Shown here: piece after piece, positions 15,430-26,535 of the stretch
How positions within the stretch are numbered: position 1 is the first letter of the stretch
Layout of the letters: each line of letters opens with the position of its first letter
Assembly: GCF_900099775.1 (NCBI RefSeq)
Contig: NZ_FMTM01000008.1
Coordinates: forward strand, 1 to 64,000
DNA from: Rhizobium mongolense subsp. loessense
Lineage (GTDB): Bacteria > Pseudomonadota > Alphaproteobacteria > Rhizobiales > Rhizobiaceae
Direction of reading: 5' to 3'
DNA length: 64,000 bases
Program-made: the position numbers and the translations under genes
The notes under the pieces: generated by a model
Database searches by the model: none
What the model was told of the DNA's origin: nothing
What the model saw: the letters and a program-made list of their open reading frames with translations, nothing else

Positions 15430-16245
15430 ATGCCGTCATTTTTAGAAATTTCATCCGACAAGCTCAACCGCATCATCGGAACGCCGAATGTGCCCGTCAT
15501 TATCGACGTCCGCACGGCCGAAGATTTTGCCGCCGACCCACGGCTCGTCCCGGGGTCGATCCGGCGCAGCCACACCGATGTCAGCGAATGGAGCCACGAG
15601 CTTGCCGGCACGGCTATCATCGTGTGCCAGAGGGGGCAAAAGCTCAGTCATGGCGTGGCCGCTTATCTTCGCCATTTCGGAACGGACGCGGAAGTTCTCG
15701 AAGGAGGATTCGAGGCGTGGCTGCAGGCCGGTGGCCAGGCGGTGCCCTATGTCAAGCTGCCGGCACGCGACCCGAAGGGCCGTACGGTCTGGGTGACGCG
15801 CGCCCGTCCCAAGATCGACCGGATCGCCTGCCCCTGGCTGATTAAGCGTTTCGTCGATCCCAATGCCGTCTTCCTGTTCGTTCCGGCATCTGAAGTACCG
15901 GCCGTCGCCGACCGTTTCGCCGCGGCGCCTTTCGATATTGAAGACGTTTTCTGGAGCCATCGCGGCGAGCGCTGCACCTTCGACGTGATGATCGAGGAAC
16001 TCAATCTCACTTCCAAACCATTGCTGCATCTCGCCACCATCATTCGCGGCGCTGATACTGCCAGGCTCGATCTTGCGCCGGAAGCCGCCGGTCTGCTCGC
16101 CGCTTCGCTCGGGCTTTCGCGGATGTTCACAGATGACCTGCAGCAACTCGACGCCGGATTGACGCTCTATGACGCGTTTTACCGCTGGTGCCGCGACGCT
16201 ACCGACGAGACCCATAATTGGCCCAACCCGAAGCGGGCGCAGTGA
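15430..16245 (+). CDS. Rhodanese-ChrB fusion, chromate resistance protein
   Basis: 271 residues, two domains. Residues 8-105 are a rhodanese-like domain ('PVIIDVRTAEDF', active-site loop CQRGQKLS with the catalytic cysteine). Residues 115-268 match the chromate-resistance domain of ChrB ('WVTRARPKIDRIACPWLIKR' and 'DVFWSHRGERCTFDVMI'). The two are normally separate or paired differently. The ChrA transporter gene begins 13 bases downstream, so together they form a chromate-resistance operon. The reaction is not established. The rhodanese half could handle sulfur transfer, or the whole could be a sensor or reductase accessory. An SD (GGAGGA) precedes ATG 15430. Confidence 0.88.
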   Translation: MPSFLEISSDKLNRIIGTPNVPVIIDVRTAEDFAADPRLVPGSIRRSHTDVSEWSHELAGTAIIVCQRGQKLSHGVAAYLRHFGTDAEVLEGGFEAWLQAGGQAVPYVKLPARDPKGRTVWVTRARPKIDRIACPWLIKRFVDPNAVFLFVPASEVPAVADRFAAAPFDIEDVFWSHRGERCTFDVMIEELNLTSKPLLHLATIIRGADTARLDLAPEAAGLLAASLGLSRMFTDDLQQLDAGLTLYDAFYRWCRDATDETHNWPNPKRAQ

Positions 16246-16258
16246 TGTGACCGAAATA

Positions 16259-17662
16259 ATGGATATGGAACGGGACGCCCCGGCAAGCCGCAATATTGTC
16301 CCTCTTGGTGAGGCGGCGAAAGTGTGGGCAAGGGTTGCGGCGCTGAGTTTTGGTGGACCGGCGGGACAGATCGCCGTCATGCACCGCATCGTCGTCGACG
16401 AAAAACGATGGATTGGCGAACATCGCTTCCTGCATGCGCTCAACTACTGCATGCTGCTTCCGGGGCCAGAGGCTCATCAGTTGGCGATCTATATCGGCTG
16501 GCTGCTCAACAGGACGATTGGCGGCCTGATCGCCGGAGCTCTGTTCGTGCTTCCGGGCTTCATCTCAATCCTTGGGCTGAGCTACGTCTATGCGGCCTAT
16601 GGAAACGTAAGCTTTATCGCCGGTCTGTTCTTCGGCCTGAAAGCGGCGGTGCTGGCGGTCGTGCTGCAGGCGGTGTTCCGGATCGGAAGCAGAGCGCTTA
16701 AAAACAACGTGATGATAGGCATCGCTTCCGCCGCCTTTATCGCAATCTTCTTCCTCCACGTCCCGTTCCCGCTGATCATCATCACAGCTGGCATCGTTGG
16801 CTTCCTCGGCGGCCGCACGGGATCGGCCTTGTTCGAGGTGGGCGGCGGACACAAAGGCGGTTCGGGCGATATCCTCGAAGATCGGGATTCCCTCCTCGGC
16901 GAAGATACACCGCGCCACGCCCGGCCGAACCTCGCCTGGTCGCTGCGGGTGTCCGGCAGCCTTGCGGCTGCCTGGCTTCTCCCAGTCGCGTTGTTACTGG
17001 TGACGGTGGGATCCGGCAGTGTCTTCTCGCAGGTCGGGCTGTTCTTCAGCCAAATGGCTGTCGTGACATTCGGCGGCGCTTACGCGGTCCTTGCCTATGT
17101 CGCTCAGGAAGCGGTCCAGCATTTCGGATGGCTAAAACCGGGCGAAATGCTGGATGGCCTCGGCATGGCCGAGACAACCCCCGGACCGTTGATCAGCGTC
17201 GTCCAGTTCGTCGGCTTCATGGCCGCCTATAGGAACCCCGGGCCGCTCGATCCAATGCTCGCTGCCACACTCGCCGCCGTCCTGACGACATGGGTGACCT
17301 TCATTCCGAGCTTCCTCTGGATCTTCCTCGGAGCGCCGTTCATCGAAAGGCTGCGCGGCGACCCTGCGCTGACCGGAGCGATGTCAGCCATCACGGCAGC
17401 CGTCGTTGGCGTAATCTTGAACCTTGCGATTTGGTTCGCCGTCCATGTGCTTTTTTCCGACGTGCGCACTGCCTCATGGGGACCGGTTTCAATCGATGTC
17501 CCGGTACCGGCCTCGCTCATCTGGCCATCGCTGGCACTAACGGTGCTTGCCGCCTTGGCGATCTTTCGCCTGAAGCTTTCGGTGATTACGACATTGGCGA
17601 TTTGTGCTGCAATCGGCGTCACGTGGACCATTCTGACAGGTTCCGGCGCAGTGGCGACGTAA
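16259..17662 (+). CDS. chrA: Chromate efflux transporter, long-chain type
   Basis: 467 residues made of two homologous six-helix halves, each opening with the CHR signature: 'ALSFGGPAGQIAVMHR' in the first half and 'FFSQMAVVTFGGAYAVLAYV' in the second. 'LPGPEAHQLAIYIGW' and 'TTPGPLISVVQFVGFM' are the paired PGP motifs. It exports chromate across the inner membrane using proton-motive force (family knowledge). The start is uncertain: ATG 16259 and 16265 are both possible and no strong SD is visible. It is coupled with the rhodanese-ChrB gene just upstream. Confidence 0.92.
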   Translation: MDMERDAPASRNIVPLGEAAKVWARVAALSFGGPAGQIAVMHRIVVDEKRWIGEHRFLHALNYCMLLPGPEAHQLAIYIGWLLNRTIGGLIAGALFVLPGFISILGLSYVYAAYGNVSFIAGLFFGLKAAVLAVVLQAVFRIGSRALKNNVMIGIASAAFIAIFFLHVPFPLIIITAGIVGFLGGRTGSALFEVGGGHKGGSGDILEDRDSLLGEDTPRHARPNLAWSLRVSGSLAAAWLLPVALLLVTVGSGSVFSQVGLFFSQMAVVTFGGAYAVLAYVAQEAVQHFGWLKPGEMLDGLGMAETTPGPLISVVQFVGFMAAYRNPGPLDPMLAATLAAVLTTWVTFIPSFLWIFLGAPFIERLRGDPALTGAMSAITAAVVGVILNLAIWFAVHVLFSDVRTASWGPVSIDVPVPASLIWPSLALTVLAALAIFRLKLSVITTLAICAAIGVTWTILTGSGAVAT

Positions 17663-17710
17663 CTGCCGGAACATCGTTCGCGCAGAATGCTTCTGCTGGG
17701 AAACACCAAT

Positions 17711-17735
17711 AAAAAACCGCTGACAAGCAGCGGTT
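17711..17735 (-). terminator. ssb intrinsic terminator
   Basis: An 8-bp stem (AACCGCTG at 17715-17722 with CAGCGGTT at 17728-17735) and a five-base loop. On the minus strand a T-run follows. It lies 20 bases beyond the ssb stop and may also stop chrA transcripts arriving from the other side. Confidence 0.85.
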
Positions 17736-17754
17736 CTTAAAGAGGTGCTTCTTC

Positions 17755-18273
17755 TCAGAACGGAATGTCGTCATCGAGATCGCGCGAGAAATTCCCGCCG
17801 CCGCCGCTGCTGCGACCGGACGGCTGCGCCGGGGCGCCATAATCGTCTCCGTAATTGCCGCCGCCACCGAAATCGTTGCCGCTGCCGCGTCCGCCGCCAG
17901 CACTCGCGCCGCCGCCTTCGCCGCGGCCGTCGAGCATCGTCAGCGTCGAATTGAACCCCTGTAGCACGACTTCCGTCGAATAGCGGTCGTTGCCGTTCTG
18001 GTCCTGCCATTTGCGGGTCTGGAGTTGGCCTTCGATATAGAGCTTGGCGCCCTTCTTCACATATTGCTCGACAACCTTGCAGAGACCTTCGTTGAAAACG
18101 ACGACGGTGTGCCACTCCGTCTTTTCGCGGCGTTCGCCGGAATTGCGGTCACGCCACGTCTCGGACGTCGCGATGCGAAGATTGGCAATCGGGCGGCCAT
18201 CCTGCGTCCTGCGGATTTCGGGGTCTGCGCCCACGTTTCCGATCAGAATTACCTTGTTCACGCTGCCAGCCAT
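17755..18273 (-). CDS. ssb: Single-stranded DNA-binding protein
   Basis: 172 residues. The OB-fold occupies residues 1-110 ('VNKVILIGNVGADPEIRRTQ', 'TEWHTVVVFN', 'YIEGQLQTRKWQDQNGNDRY'). A glycine-rich linker follows, then the acidic tip DDDIPF that recruits partner proteins. It coats single-stranded DNA in replication, repair and recombination. ATG 18273 (MAGSVNK) is preferred over an in-frame ATG nine bases upstream because GTGAGA lies at the right distance. It is divergent from uvrA, with an SOS box in between, as in other bacteria where ssb and uvrA share a regulatory region. Confidence 0.96.
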   Translation of the reverse strand: MAGSVNKVILIGNVGADPEIRRTQDGRPIANLRIATSETWRDRNSGERREKTEWHTVVVFNEGLCKVVEQYVKKGAKLYIEGQLQTRKWQDQNGNDRYSTEVVLQGFNSTLTMLDGRGEGGGASAGGGRGSGNDFGGGGNYGDDYGAPAQPSGRSSGGGGNFSRDLDDDIPF

Positions 18274-18385
18274 ACTTCTCACCTTACTGCCACCCTGCCC
18301 GGCGGCGCTTGAAACAATCGCTGTACCTTAAACTATAGAGCCCCGGCCATGCGCGTCCATCGCCGGTTCATCCACAAGGAATTTT

Positions 18386-18400
18386 GTTCTTTATTTGTTC
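18386..18400. promoter_or_regulatory. LexA (SOS) box between ssb and uvrA
   Basis: GTTC at 18386-18389 and GTTC at 18397-18400 are separated by exactly seven bases. This is the direct-repeat LexA site of alphaproteobacteria (GTTC-N7-GTTC). It lies 124-138 bases upstream of uvrA and 113-127 bases upstream of ssb, so one or both should be repressed by LexA and induced by DNA damage. Confidence 0.85.
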
Positions 18401-18523
18401 TAGTTTATGGTTATGATCCTGTCAACAGAATCGAAAACCTCGCAACAGATGGATATTCAGCCTCGACTCGCCCGGCGGCATCACTAAATAAGGGGCTTAC
18501 TCCAGCACAGAAGCAAAATTACG

Positions 18524-21448
<2,925 letters not shown>

Positions 21449-21495
21449 GCGTGTCGCGAAGGGCTCTGGCGACAGCGGAACAACGGGAGGAACAC

Positions 21496-22302
21496 ATGAG
21501 CAAATCCGGCAGCATCCGCGTCGGCGTCGGCGGCTGGACTTTCGAGCCCTGGCGCGACCACTTCTACCCATCCGATCTCAAGCAGAAGGATGAGCTGCAT
21601 TATGCCAGCCGGCAGTTGAAGGTTATCGAGGTTAACGGCACCTATTACAGTTCGCAGAAGCCAGAGACCTTCGCTAAATGGGCATCCGACGTGCCGGAAG
21701 GTTTCATCTTTTCGCTAAAGGCCAGCCGCTTCGTCACGAACCGGCGCGTGCTCGGCGAGGCGGGCGAATCCATGGAGCGTTTCCTGACGCAGGGCCTGAC
21801 CGAGCTTGGCGGCAAGCTCGGTCCGATCCTCTGGCAGCTCGCGCCGACCAAGAAGTTCGATGCCGAGGATTTTGAAGCCTTCCTGAAACTCTTGCCGGAC
21901 AAGCAGGACGGCCTGCCTTTGCGGCATGTGGTTGAGGTGCGCCATGATTCCTTCAAGGTGCCGGAATTCATCGCGCTGCTGGCGAAATACGGCGTGGCGC
22001 CGGTCTGCGCCGAGCACTTCGACTATCCGATGATCGCCGACGTCACGGCGGATTTCGTCTATGCCCGGCTGCAGAAGGGTTCGGACGACATCAAGACCTG
22101 CTACGCTCCCAAGGACCTGAGGGCCTGGGCCAAGCGCCTAGAGACTTGGGCTGAGGGCAAGGTGCCGGATGATCTGCCGCTGATCGACAAGGAGCGGAAG
22201 GTCAAGGGCGAGCCCCGCGACGTTTTTGCCTTCATGATCCACGAAGGCAAGGTCAATGCACCGTTCGGCGCGATCGCGCTTCAGGAAGAGGTCGGGAGAT
22301 AG
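21496..22302 (+). CDS. DUF72 domain protein
   Basis: 268 residues with 'VGVGGWTFEPWRDHFYP' at the start, 'IEVNGTYYSSQKPETFAKWA' and 'FSLKASRFVTNRRVL', all diagnostic for DUF72 (YecE-like), a TIM-barrel family of unknown function. ATG 21496 has GGGAGG six bases upstream, so the 45-base longer frame was not used. It starts 47 bases after uvrA and could be transcribed with it, which would place it under SOS control, though no functional link is known. Confidence 0.88.
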   Translation: MSKSGSIRVGVGGWTFEPWRDHFYPSDLKQKDELHYASRQLKVIEVNGTYYSSQKPETFAKWASDVPEGFIFSLKASRFVTNRRVLGEAGESMERFLTQGLTELGGKLGPILWQLAPTKKFDAEDFEAFLKLLPDKQDGLPLRHVVEVRHDSFKVPEFIALLAKYGVAPVCAEHFDYPMIADVTADFVYARLQKGSDDIKTCYAPKDLRAWAKRLETWAEGKVPDDLPLIDKERKVKGEPRDVFAFMIHEGKVNAPFGAIALQEEVGR

Positions 22303-22310
22303 CAGCCGGC

Positions 22311-23786
22311 CTAGAACGGCTGCACATGGGCCACGAGATCTTCCGCCGTCAGGCCCTTGCCGGCGCGCTGCCCGGCTTCGCCATGGAGGTAGACGCCACA
22401 TGCAGCAGCCTCGAATGCGGGCAAACCCTGCGCCAGAAGCCCCCCGATCACCCCGGAAAGGACATCGCCTGAGCCAGCCGTCGCAAGCCAGACCGGTGCG
22501 TTCGTGTTGATCAGAGCCCGACCATCCGGCGATGCGATAACGGTATCGGCGCCCTTGTAGACGATCGCAGCATTGGCGCGCTGTGCAGCCGCCTGCGCCT
22601 TGTCGACTTTGCTGAGCCCCTTGTCTGCCGCGATATCCGGAAAGAGGCGTGCGAACTCGCCTTCATGCGGCGTCAGCACGAGATGCGGTTCTCCTTCCGC
22701 AAAGAGGTTGAAAAGCTCTCGCGGGTCGTCCTTGAACGACGTAATGCCGTCTGCGTCGAGCACGAGATGGCGGCCGCTGAGTGCGGCGGTGAAGTCTCTG
22801 GTTTTTGCACCGATTCCGAAGCCCGGTCCGAGGACGAAAGTCTGCAGGCGCTCGTCGGCCAGCCAGTCGCGCAAGGCCACCCCGTCACCGACAACATGCA
22901 GCATGACAGCCGTCAAATGGGCGCTGTTTTCGGCCATCGCGTCCCTTGGCGCGGCGATGGTTACGAGACCGGCCCCGGCTTTCAGCCCGGCCATCGCAGA
23001 CATCCGCGCCGCCCCTGTTTTACCCGCGCCGCCTGAGAAAACAGCAAGGTGTCCGCGCTTGTATTTATGCGTCTCCAGTTTGGCAGACGACAGCAGGTGC
23101 GCCCATTTGGCCGGAGTGTTTTCGGCAATCATGCCGGACGAATTGGCCTTGATGATGCGCGCCGGAATGCCGATGTCGGCAACCTCGACGCTGCCGCAAA
23201 GCTCCCTGCCGGGCATCAGCAAGTGGCCGGGTTTGCGGGTCATGAACGTGATCGTGTGGGCCGCCTTGAATGCCGCACCCAGCACCTCGCCGCTGCGGCC
23301 GTCGAGCCCGGATGGCAAGTCGACGGAAATGACGGGAACCGTAGCGACGGTCACCTGCTCGATGACGGAACGCACCCGCGGCGGCACATCCCGTCCGAGG
23401 CCCGCCCCGAAGATCGCATCGACAACAACATCGCCCGGCCTCGGAATATAGACATCGAGCGGCTGCGTGGCGAGCCCGCATTCGGCCTTTGCCCGCGCGG
23501 CATCGCCATGAAGCCTGGCCGGGTCGCCGAGATGGAAGACGGCAACCCCGGCACCGCTTTCCGCAAGGCGACGGGCCGCGACATATCCGTCGCCGCCATT
23601 GTTGCCGGGGCCGCAGAGAACGGCGAAGCGCAGTGCGCCGGGATACACCCGAAGCGCGGCACCCGCGACGGCCGCCCCCGCGCTCCACATCAGCCCGAAA
23701 GAGGCAATGCCCGATTCGGCCGTGGCGGCATCGACGACAGCCATTTCTGCAGGCGTAAGGAGTAGGTCACCCAGTTTTTCTGCCAT
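22311..23786 (-). CDS. nnrD: Bifunctional NAD(P)HX epimerase / ADP-dependent NAD(P)HX dehydratase
   Basis: 491 residues. The amino half (to about 210) is the YjeF_N epimerase ('LCGPGNNGGDGYVAARRLAESG', 'VVDAIFGAGLGRDV', 'SVDLPSGLDGRSGEVLG'). The carboxyl half is the ribokinase-like dehydratase ('VLTPHEGEFARLFPD', 'KGADTVIASPDG', and the catalytic 'TAGSGDVLSGVIGG'). Together they repair hydrated NAD(P)H. The length is normal for the fused form. It is convergent with the DUF72 gene and divergent from glnB. Confidence 0.95.
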   Translation of the reverse strand: MAEKLGDLLLTPAEMAVVDAATAESGIASFGLMWSAGAAVAGAALRVYPGALRFAVLCGPGNNGGDGYVAARRLAESGAGVAVFHLGDPARLHGDAARAKAECGLATQPLDVYIPRPGDVVVDAIFGAGLGRDVPPRVRSVIEQVTVATVPVISVDLPSGLDGRSGEVLGAAFKAAHTITFMTRKPGHLLMPGRELCGSVEVADIGIPARIIKANSSGMIAENTPAKWAHLLSSAKLETHKYKRGHLAVFSGGAGKTGAARMSAMAGLKAGAGLVTIAAPRDAMAENSAHLTAVMLHVVGDGVALRDWLADERLQTFVLGPGFGIGAKTRDFTAALSGRHLVLDADGITSFKDDPRELFNLFAEGEPHLVLTPHEGEFARLFPDIAADKGLSKVDKAQAAAQRANAAIVYKGADTVIASPDGRALINTNAPVWLATAGSGDVLSGVIGGLLAQGLPAFEAAACGVYLHGEAGQRAGKGLTAEDLVAHVQPF

Positions 23787-24131
23787 GCGCCATTCAATTC
23801 AAAAAGCGCCTAAAAAACAACCTGATTTCCGATCTGTTGTGCAGCTTAAAATTAAGTCATTTGCCTGTTTTAAGGGCATCTCAGGTGCGATAGTTGCATT
23901 GAGAGCCACTCGACATTTTTGCTGATTTTGCGCGATTTTTGAATTTCCGATAGCAATCCCAACCGGTTTTACTGGAAAAAATGCCTCAAGAAGCGCCGAG
24001 AAGCCGCGAATTCGGGGGGAATTGACATATTTTTTCGCTCTCCGGCGTTGCGAACTGGCACGATACCTGCATCATGTCTCGCGAGCGGCAATTTGCCCGC
24101 TTTAACGGGAGAAGCGGAGAGTCATTTTCTC
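23787..24131. other. AT-rich regulatory gap upstream of glnB
   Basis: 345 bases without a gene, noticeably AT-richer than the surroundings. The glnB side contains a sigma-54 promoter at 24056-24071 and, further up, TTGACA at 24022-24027, which could be a second, sigma-70 start. I did not find a convincing NtrC site by eye. The promoter of the NAD(P)HX repair gene should lie near 23790-23870. Confidence 0.5.
24056..24071 (+). promoter_or_regulatory. Sigma-54 promoter of glnB
   Basis: TGGCACGATACCTGCA matches the -24/-12 consensus TGGCACG-N4-TTGCW at all but one position. The start site would be about 50 bases ahead of the glnB ATG. This fits nitrogen-limitation control through NtrC and RpoN. 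Confidence 0.82.
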
Positions 24132-24470
24132 ATGAAAAAGATCGAAGCGATCATTAAGCCTTTCAAGCTGGACGAGGTGAAGGAAGCCCTTCAGGAAGTC
24201 GGTCTGCAGGGTATCACTGTCACGGAAGCAAAGGGCTTCGGTCGCCAGAAAGGCCATACGGAACTTTACCGCGGCGCTGAATATGTCGTCGACTTTCTGC
24301 CCAAGGTGAAGGTCGAGGTCGTGCTCGCCGACGAGAATGCGGAAGCCGTCATCGACGCGATCCGCAAGGCCGCGCAGACCGGCCGAATCGGAGACGGGAA
24401 GATCTTCGTATCCAACGTCGAAGAAGTTATTCGAATCCGTACCGGCGAGACCGGCATCGACGCTATATAA
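24132..24470 (+). CDS. glnB: Nitrogen regulatory protein PII
   Basis: 112 residues. Trimeric signal protein that reports nitrogen, 2-oxoglutarate and ATP/ADP status. It begins MKKIEAIIKPFKLDEVKEAL. The T-loop GRQKGHTELYRGAEYVVDF carries the uridylylation site Tyr51. The C-terminal signature 'GDGKIFVSNVEEVIRIRTGE' is intact. Followed after 59 bases by glnA, it forms the standard rhizobial glnBA operon, behind a sigma-54 promoter. Confidence 0.97.
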   Translation: MKKIEAIIKPFKLDEVKEALQEVGLQGITVTEAKGFGRQKGHTELYRGAEYVVDFLPKVKVEVVLADENAEAVIDAIRKAAQTGRIGDGKIFVSNVEEVIRIRTGETGIDAI

Positions 24471-24529
24471 GGCGGCTCGCCGGACGCGGCGAATTTATTC
24501 ATCGTCATTGCAAATGAAAGGGAGATTTC

Positions 24530-25939
24530 ATGGCGACCGCGAACGAAATTCTGAAGCAGATCAAAGAAAACGACGTCAAGTTCGTCGATCTGCGCTTTAC
24601 CGACCCCAAGGGCAAACTGCAGCATGTCACGATGGACGTTTCCTGCGTCGATGAGGATATGTTCGCAGACGGTGTCATGTTCGACGGTTCCTCGATCGGC
24701 GGCTGGAAGGCCATCAACGAGTCCGACATGGTCCTGATGCCGGACACGGAAACGGTTCACATGGACCCGTTCTTCGCCCAGTCCACCATGGTCATTGTCT
24801 GCGATATTCTCGACCCGGTTTCGGGCGAAGCCTATAATCGCGATCCGCGCGGCACGGCAAAGAAGGCTGAGGCCTACCTCAAGGCATCCGGGATCGGCGA
24901 CACGATCTTCGTTGGTCCGGAAGCGGAATTCTTTGTCTTCGACGATGTGAAATACAAGGCCGATCCCTACAATACCGGCTTCAAGCTCGACAGCAGCGAA
25001 TTGCCGTCGAACGACGACACCGACTACGAGACCGGCAACCTCGGCCACCGTCCGCGCGTCAAGGGCGGTTACTTCCCGGTCCCGCCGGTCGACAGCGCGC
25101 AGGACATGCGCTCGGAAATGCTGACGGTGCTTGCCGAAATGGGCGTCGTCGTCGAGAAGCACCACCATGAAGTGGCCGCTGCCCAGCATGAACTGGGCAT
25201 CAAGTTCGACACGCTCGTCCGCAACGCCGACAAGATGCAGATCTACAAGTACGTCGTGCACCAGGTTGCCAACGCCTACGGCAAGACCGCAACCTTCATG
25301 CCGAAGCCGATCTTCGGCGACAACGGCTCGGGCATGCACGTGCACCAGTCGATCTGGAAGGGCGGAAAGCCGACCTTTGCCGGTGACGAATATGCCGGCC
25401 TTTCCGAGACCTGCCTCTATTACATCGGTGGCATCATCAAGCATGCCAAGGCGATCAACGCCTTCACCAATCCGTCGACCAATTCCTACAAGCGTCTCGT
25501 TCCGGGCTACGAAGCACCGGTGCTGCTTGCCTATTCGGCCCGCAACCGCTCGGCCTCCTGCCGCATTCCGTTCGGCTCCAACCCGAAGGCTAAGCGCGTC
25601 GAGGTCCGCTTCCCCGATCCGACCGCCAACCCGTATCTCGCTTTCGCCGCCATGCTGATGGCCGGTCTCGACGGCATCAAAAACAAGATCCATCCCGGCA
25701 AGGCCATGGACAAGGATCTGTACGATCTACCGCCGAAGGAATTGAAGAAGATCCCGACGGTTTGCGGTTCGTTGCGTGAGGCCCTCGAAAGCCTGGACAA
25801 GGACCGCAAGTTCCTGACGGCCGGCGGTGTCTTCGACGACGACCAGATCGACGCCTTCATCGAGCTGAAGATGGCAGAGGTGATGCGCTTCGAGATGACC
25901 CCGCATCCGGTCGAATACGATATGTACTATTCGGCTTGA
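24530..25939 (+). CDS. glnA: Glutamine synthetase type I
   Basis: 469 residues. Forms glutamine from glutamate and ammonia with ATP. Motifs: 'FDGSSIGGWKAINESDM', 'KPIFGDNGSGMHVHQSIWKG' (ATP-binding region), 'NRSASCRIPF', and the adenylylation loop DLYDLPPKE with the target Tyr398. Activity is thus controlled by GlnE adenylylation, in turn by PII from the upstream gene. ATG 24530 follows GGGAG at a good distance. A 475-codon antisense frame over this gene is an artefact of codon bias. Confidence 0.98.
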   Translation: MATANEILKQIKENDVKFVDLRFTDPKGKLQHVTMDVSCVDEDMFADGVMFDGSSIGGWKAINESDMVLMPDTETVHMDPFFAQSTMVIVCDILDPVSGEAYNRDPRGTAKKAEAYLKASGIGDTIFVGPEAEFFVFDDVKYKADPYNTGFKLDSSELPSNDDTDYETGNLGHRPRVKGGYFPVPPVDSAQDMRSEMLTVLAEMGVVVEKHHHEVAAAQHELGIKFDTLVRNADKMQIYKYVVHQVANAYGKTATFMPKPIFGDNGSGMHVHQSIWKGGKPTFAGDEYAGLSETCLYYIGGIIKHAKAINAFTNPSTNSYKRLVPGYEAPVLLAYSARNRSASCRIPFGSNPKAKRVEVRFPDPTANPYLAFAAMLMAGLDGIKNKIHPGKAMDKDLYDLPPKELKKIPTVCGSLREALESLDKDRKFLTAGGVFDDDQIDAFIELKMAEVMRFEMTPHPVEYDMYYSA

Positions 25940-25948
25940 TCGCTCAGC

Positions 25949-25984
25949 GGAAGGCTCCGGTTCCGCCCGAGCCTTCCTTCCTTG
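25949..25984 (+). terminator. glnA terminator
   Basis: A 9-bp stem (GGAAGGCTC at 25949-25957 with GAGCCTTCC at 25969-25977) followed by TTCCTTG. It lies ten bases after the glnA stop. The T-run is interrupted, so efficiency is uncertain. Confidence 0.7.
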
Positions 25985-26089
25985 TCACTGAGGCTGATGG
26001 CGACATGACACTCATGTGACGAAGACCCGCAAAAATCTTGATTTGAGCGGGCCCAATCACCAGATCAGGTGATGAAAGGAAGTCGTACC

Positions 26090-26419
26090 ATGAAAGAAAG
26101 AGTAGCAAAATTCAGTATCGGTGAAGTGGTCCGGCACAAGGTTTTTCCATTTCGCGGCGTCATCTTCGATGTCGATCCGGAGTTCGCGAATACGGAAGAA
26201 TGGTGGAACTCGATCCCTCCCGACGTCCGCCCTGACAAGGACCAGCCCTTCTACCACCTGCTCGCGGAAAATGACGAAAACGAATATGTCGCTTACGTCT
26301 CCGAGCAGAACCTGGTGAATGACGAAAGCGGCATTCCGCTTCGCAATCAGCAGGTTTACCAGATTTTCGATCAAGCGCCGTCTGGCCAGCTCAAACCCAA
26401 GATGAGCTTCGCCCACTAA
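26090..26419 (+). CDS. hspQ: HspQ / hemimethylated-DNA-binding (YccV-like) protein
   Basis: 109 residues with 'KFSIGEVVRHKVFPFRGVIF', 'DVDPEFANTEEWW' and 'PFYHLLAENDENEYVAYVSE', the full YccV-like domain. In E. coli the homologue HspQ is a heat-shock protein acting as specificity factor for Lon and was first described as binding hemimethylated oriC DNA. ATG 26090 has AAAGGAAG upstream; a slightly longer start (26069) lacks it. It is followed by a good terminator. No heat-shock promoter was identified with confidence. Confidence 0.9.
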   Translation: MKERVAKFSIGEVVRHKVFPFRGVIFDVDPEFANTEEWWNSIPPDVRPDKDQPFYHLLAENDENEYVAYVSEQNLVNDESGIPLRNQQVYQIFDQAPSGQLKPKMSFAH

Positions 26420-26445
26420 GGCGCGCAATCGATTATGATTTCAAA

Positions 26446-26466
26446 CCCCGCTCCGGCGGGGTTTTT
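26446..26466 (+). terminator. hspQ intrinsic terminator
   Basis: CCCCGC at 26446-26451 pairs with GCGGGG at 26456-26461 around a TCCG tetraloop, followed directly by TTTTTGTTT. Confidence 0.9.
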
Positions 26467-26481
26467 GTTTCCCGTAACAAC

Positions 26482-26504
26482 AAAAACCCGGCGCAACGGC
26501 CGGG
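26482..26504 (-). terminator. Terminator of the IalB-family gene
   Basis: CCCGGC at 26487-26492 pairs with GCCGGG at 26499-26504. On the minus strand a T-run (complement of the A-run 26482-26486) follows. It lies 32 bases after the stop of the IalB gene and is separate from the hspQ terminator. Confidence 0.82.
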
Positions 26505-26535
26505 TCCTTGTTCATTCTCTTGCGAGCTGGCAGTA

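Noticed and set aside
24266..25693. Minus-strand frame of 475 codons antisense to glnB-glnA
   Set aside because: It has no domain or SD and mirrors the third-position GC bias of glnA.
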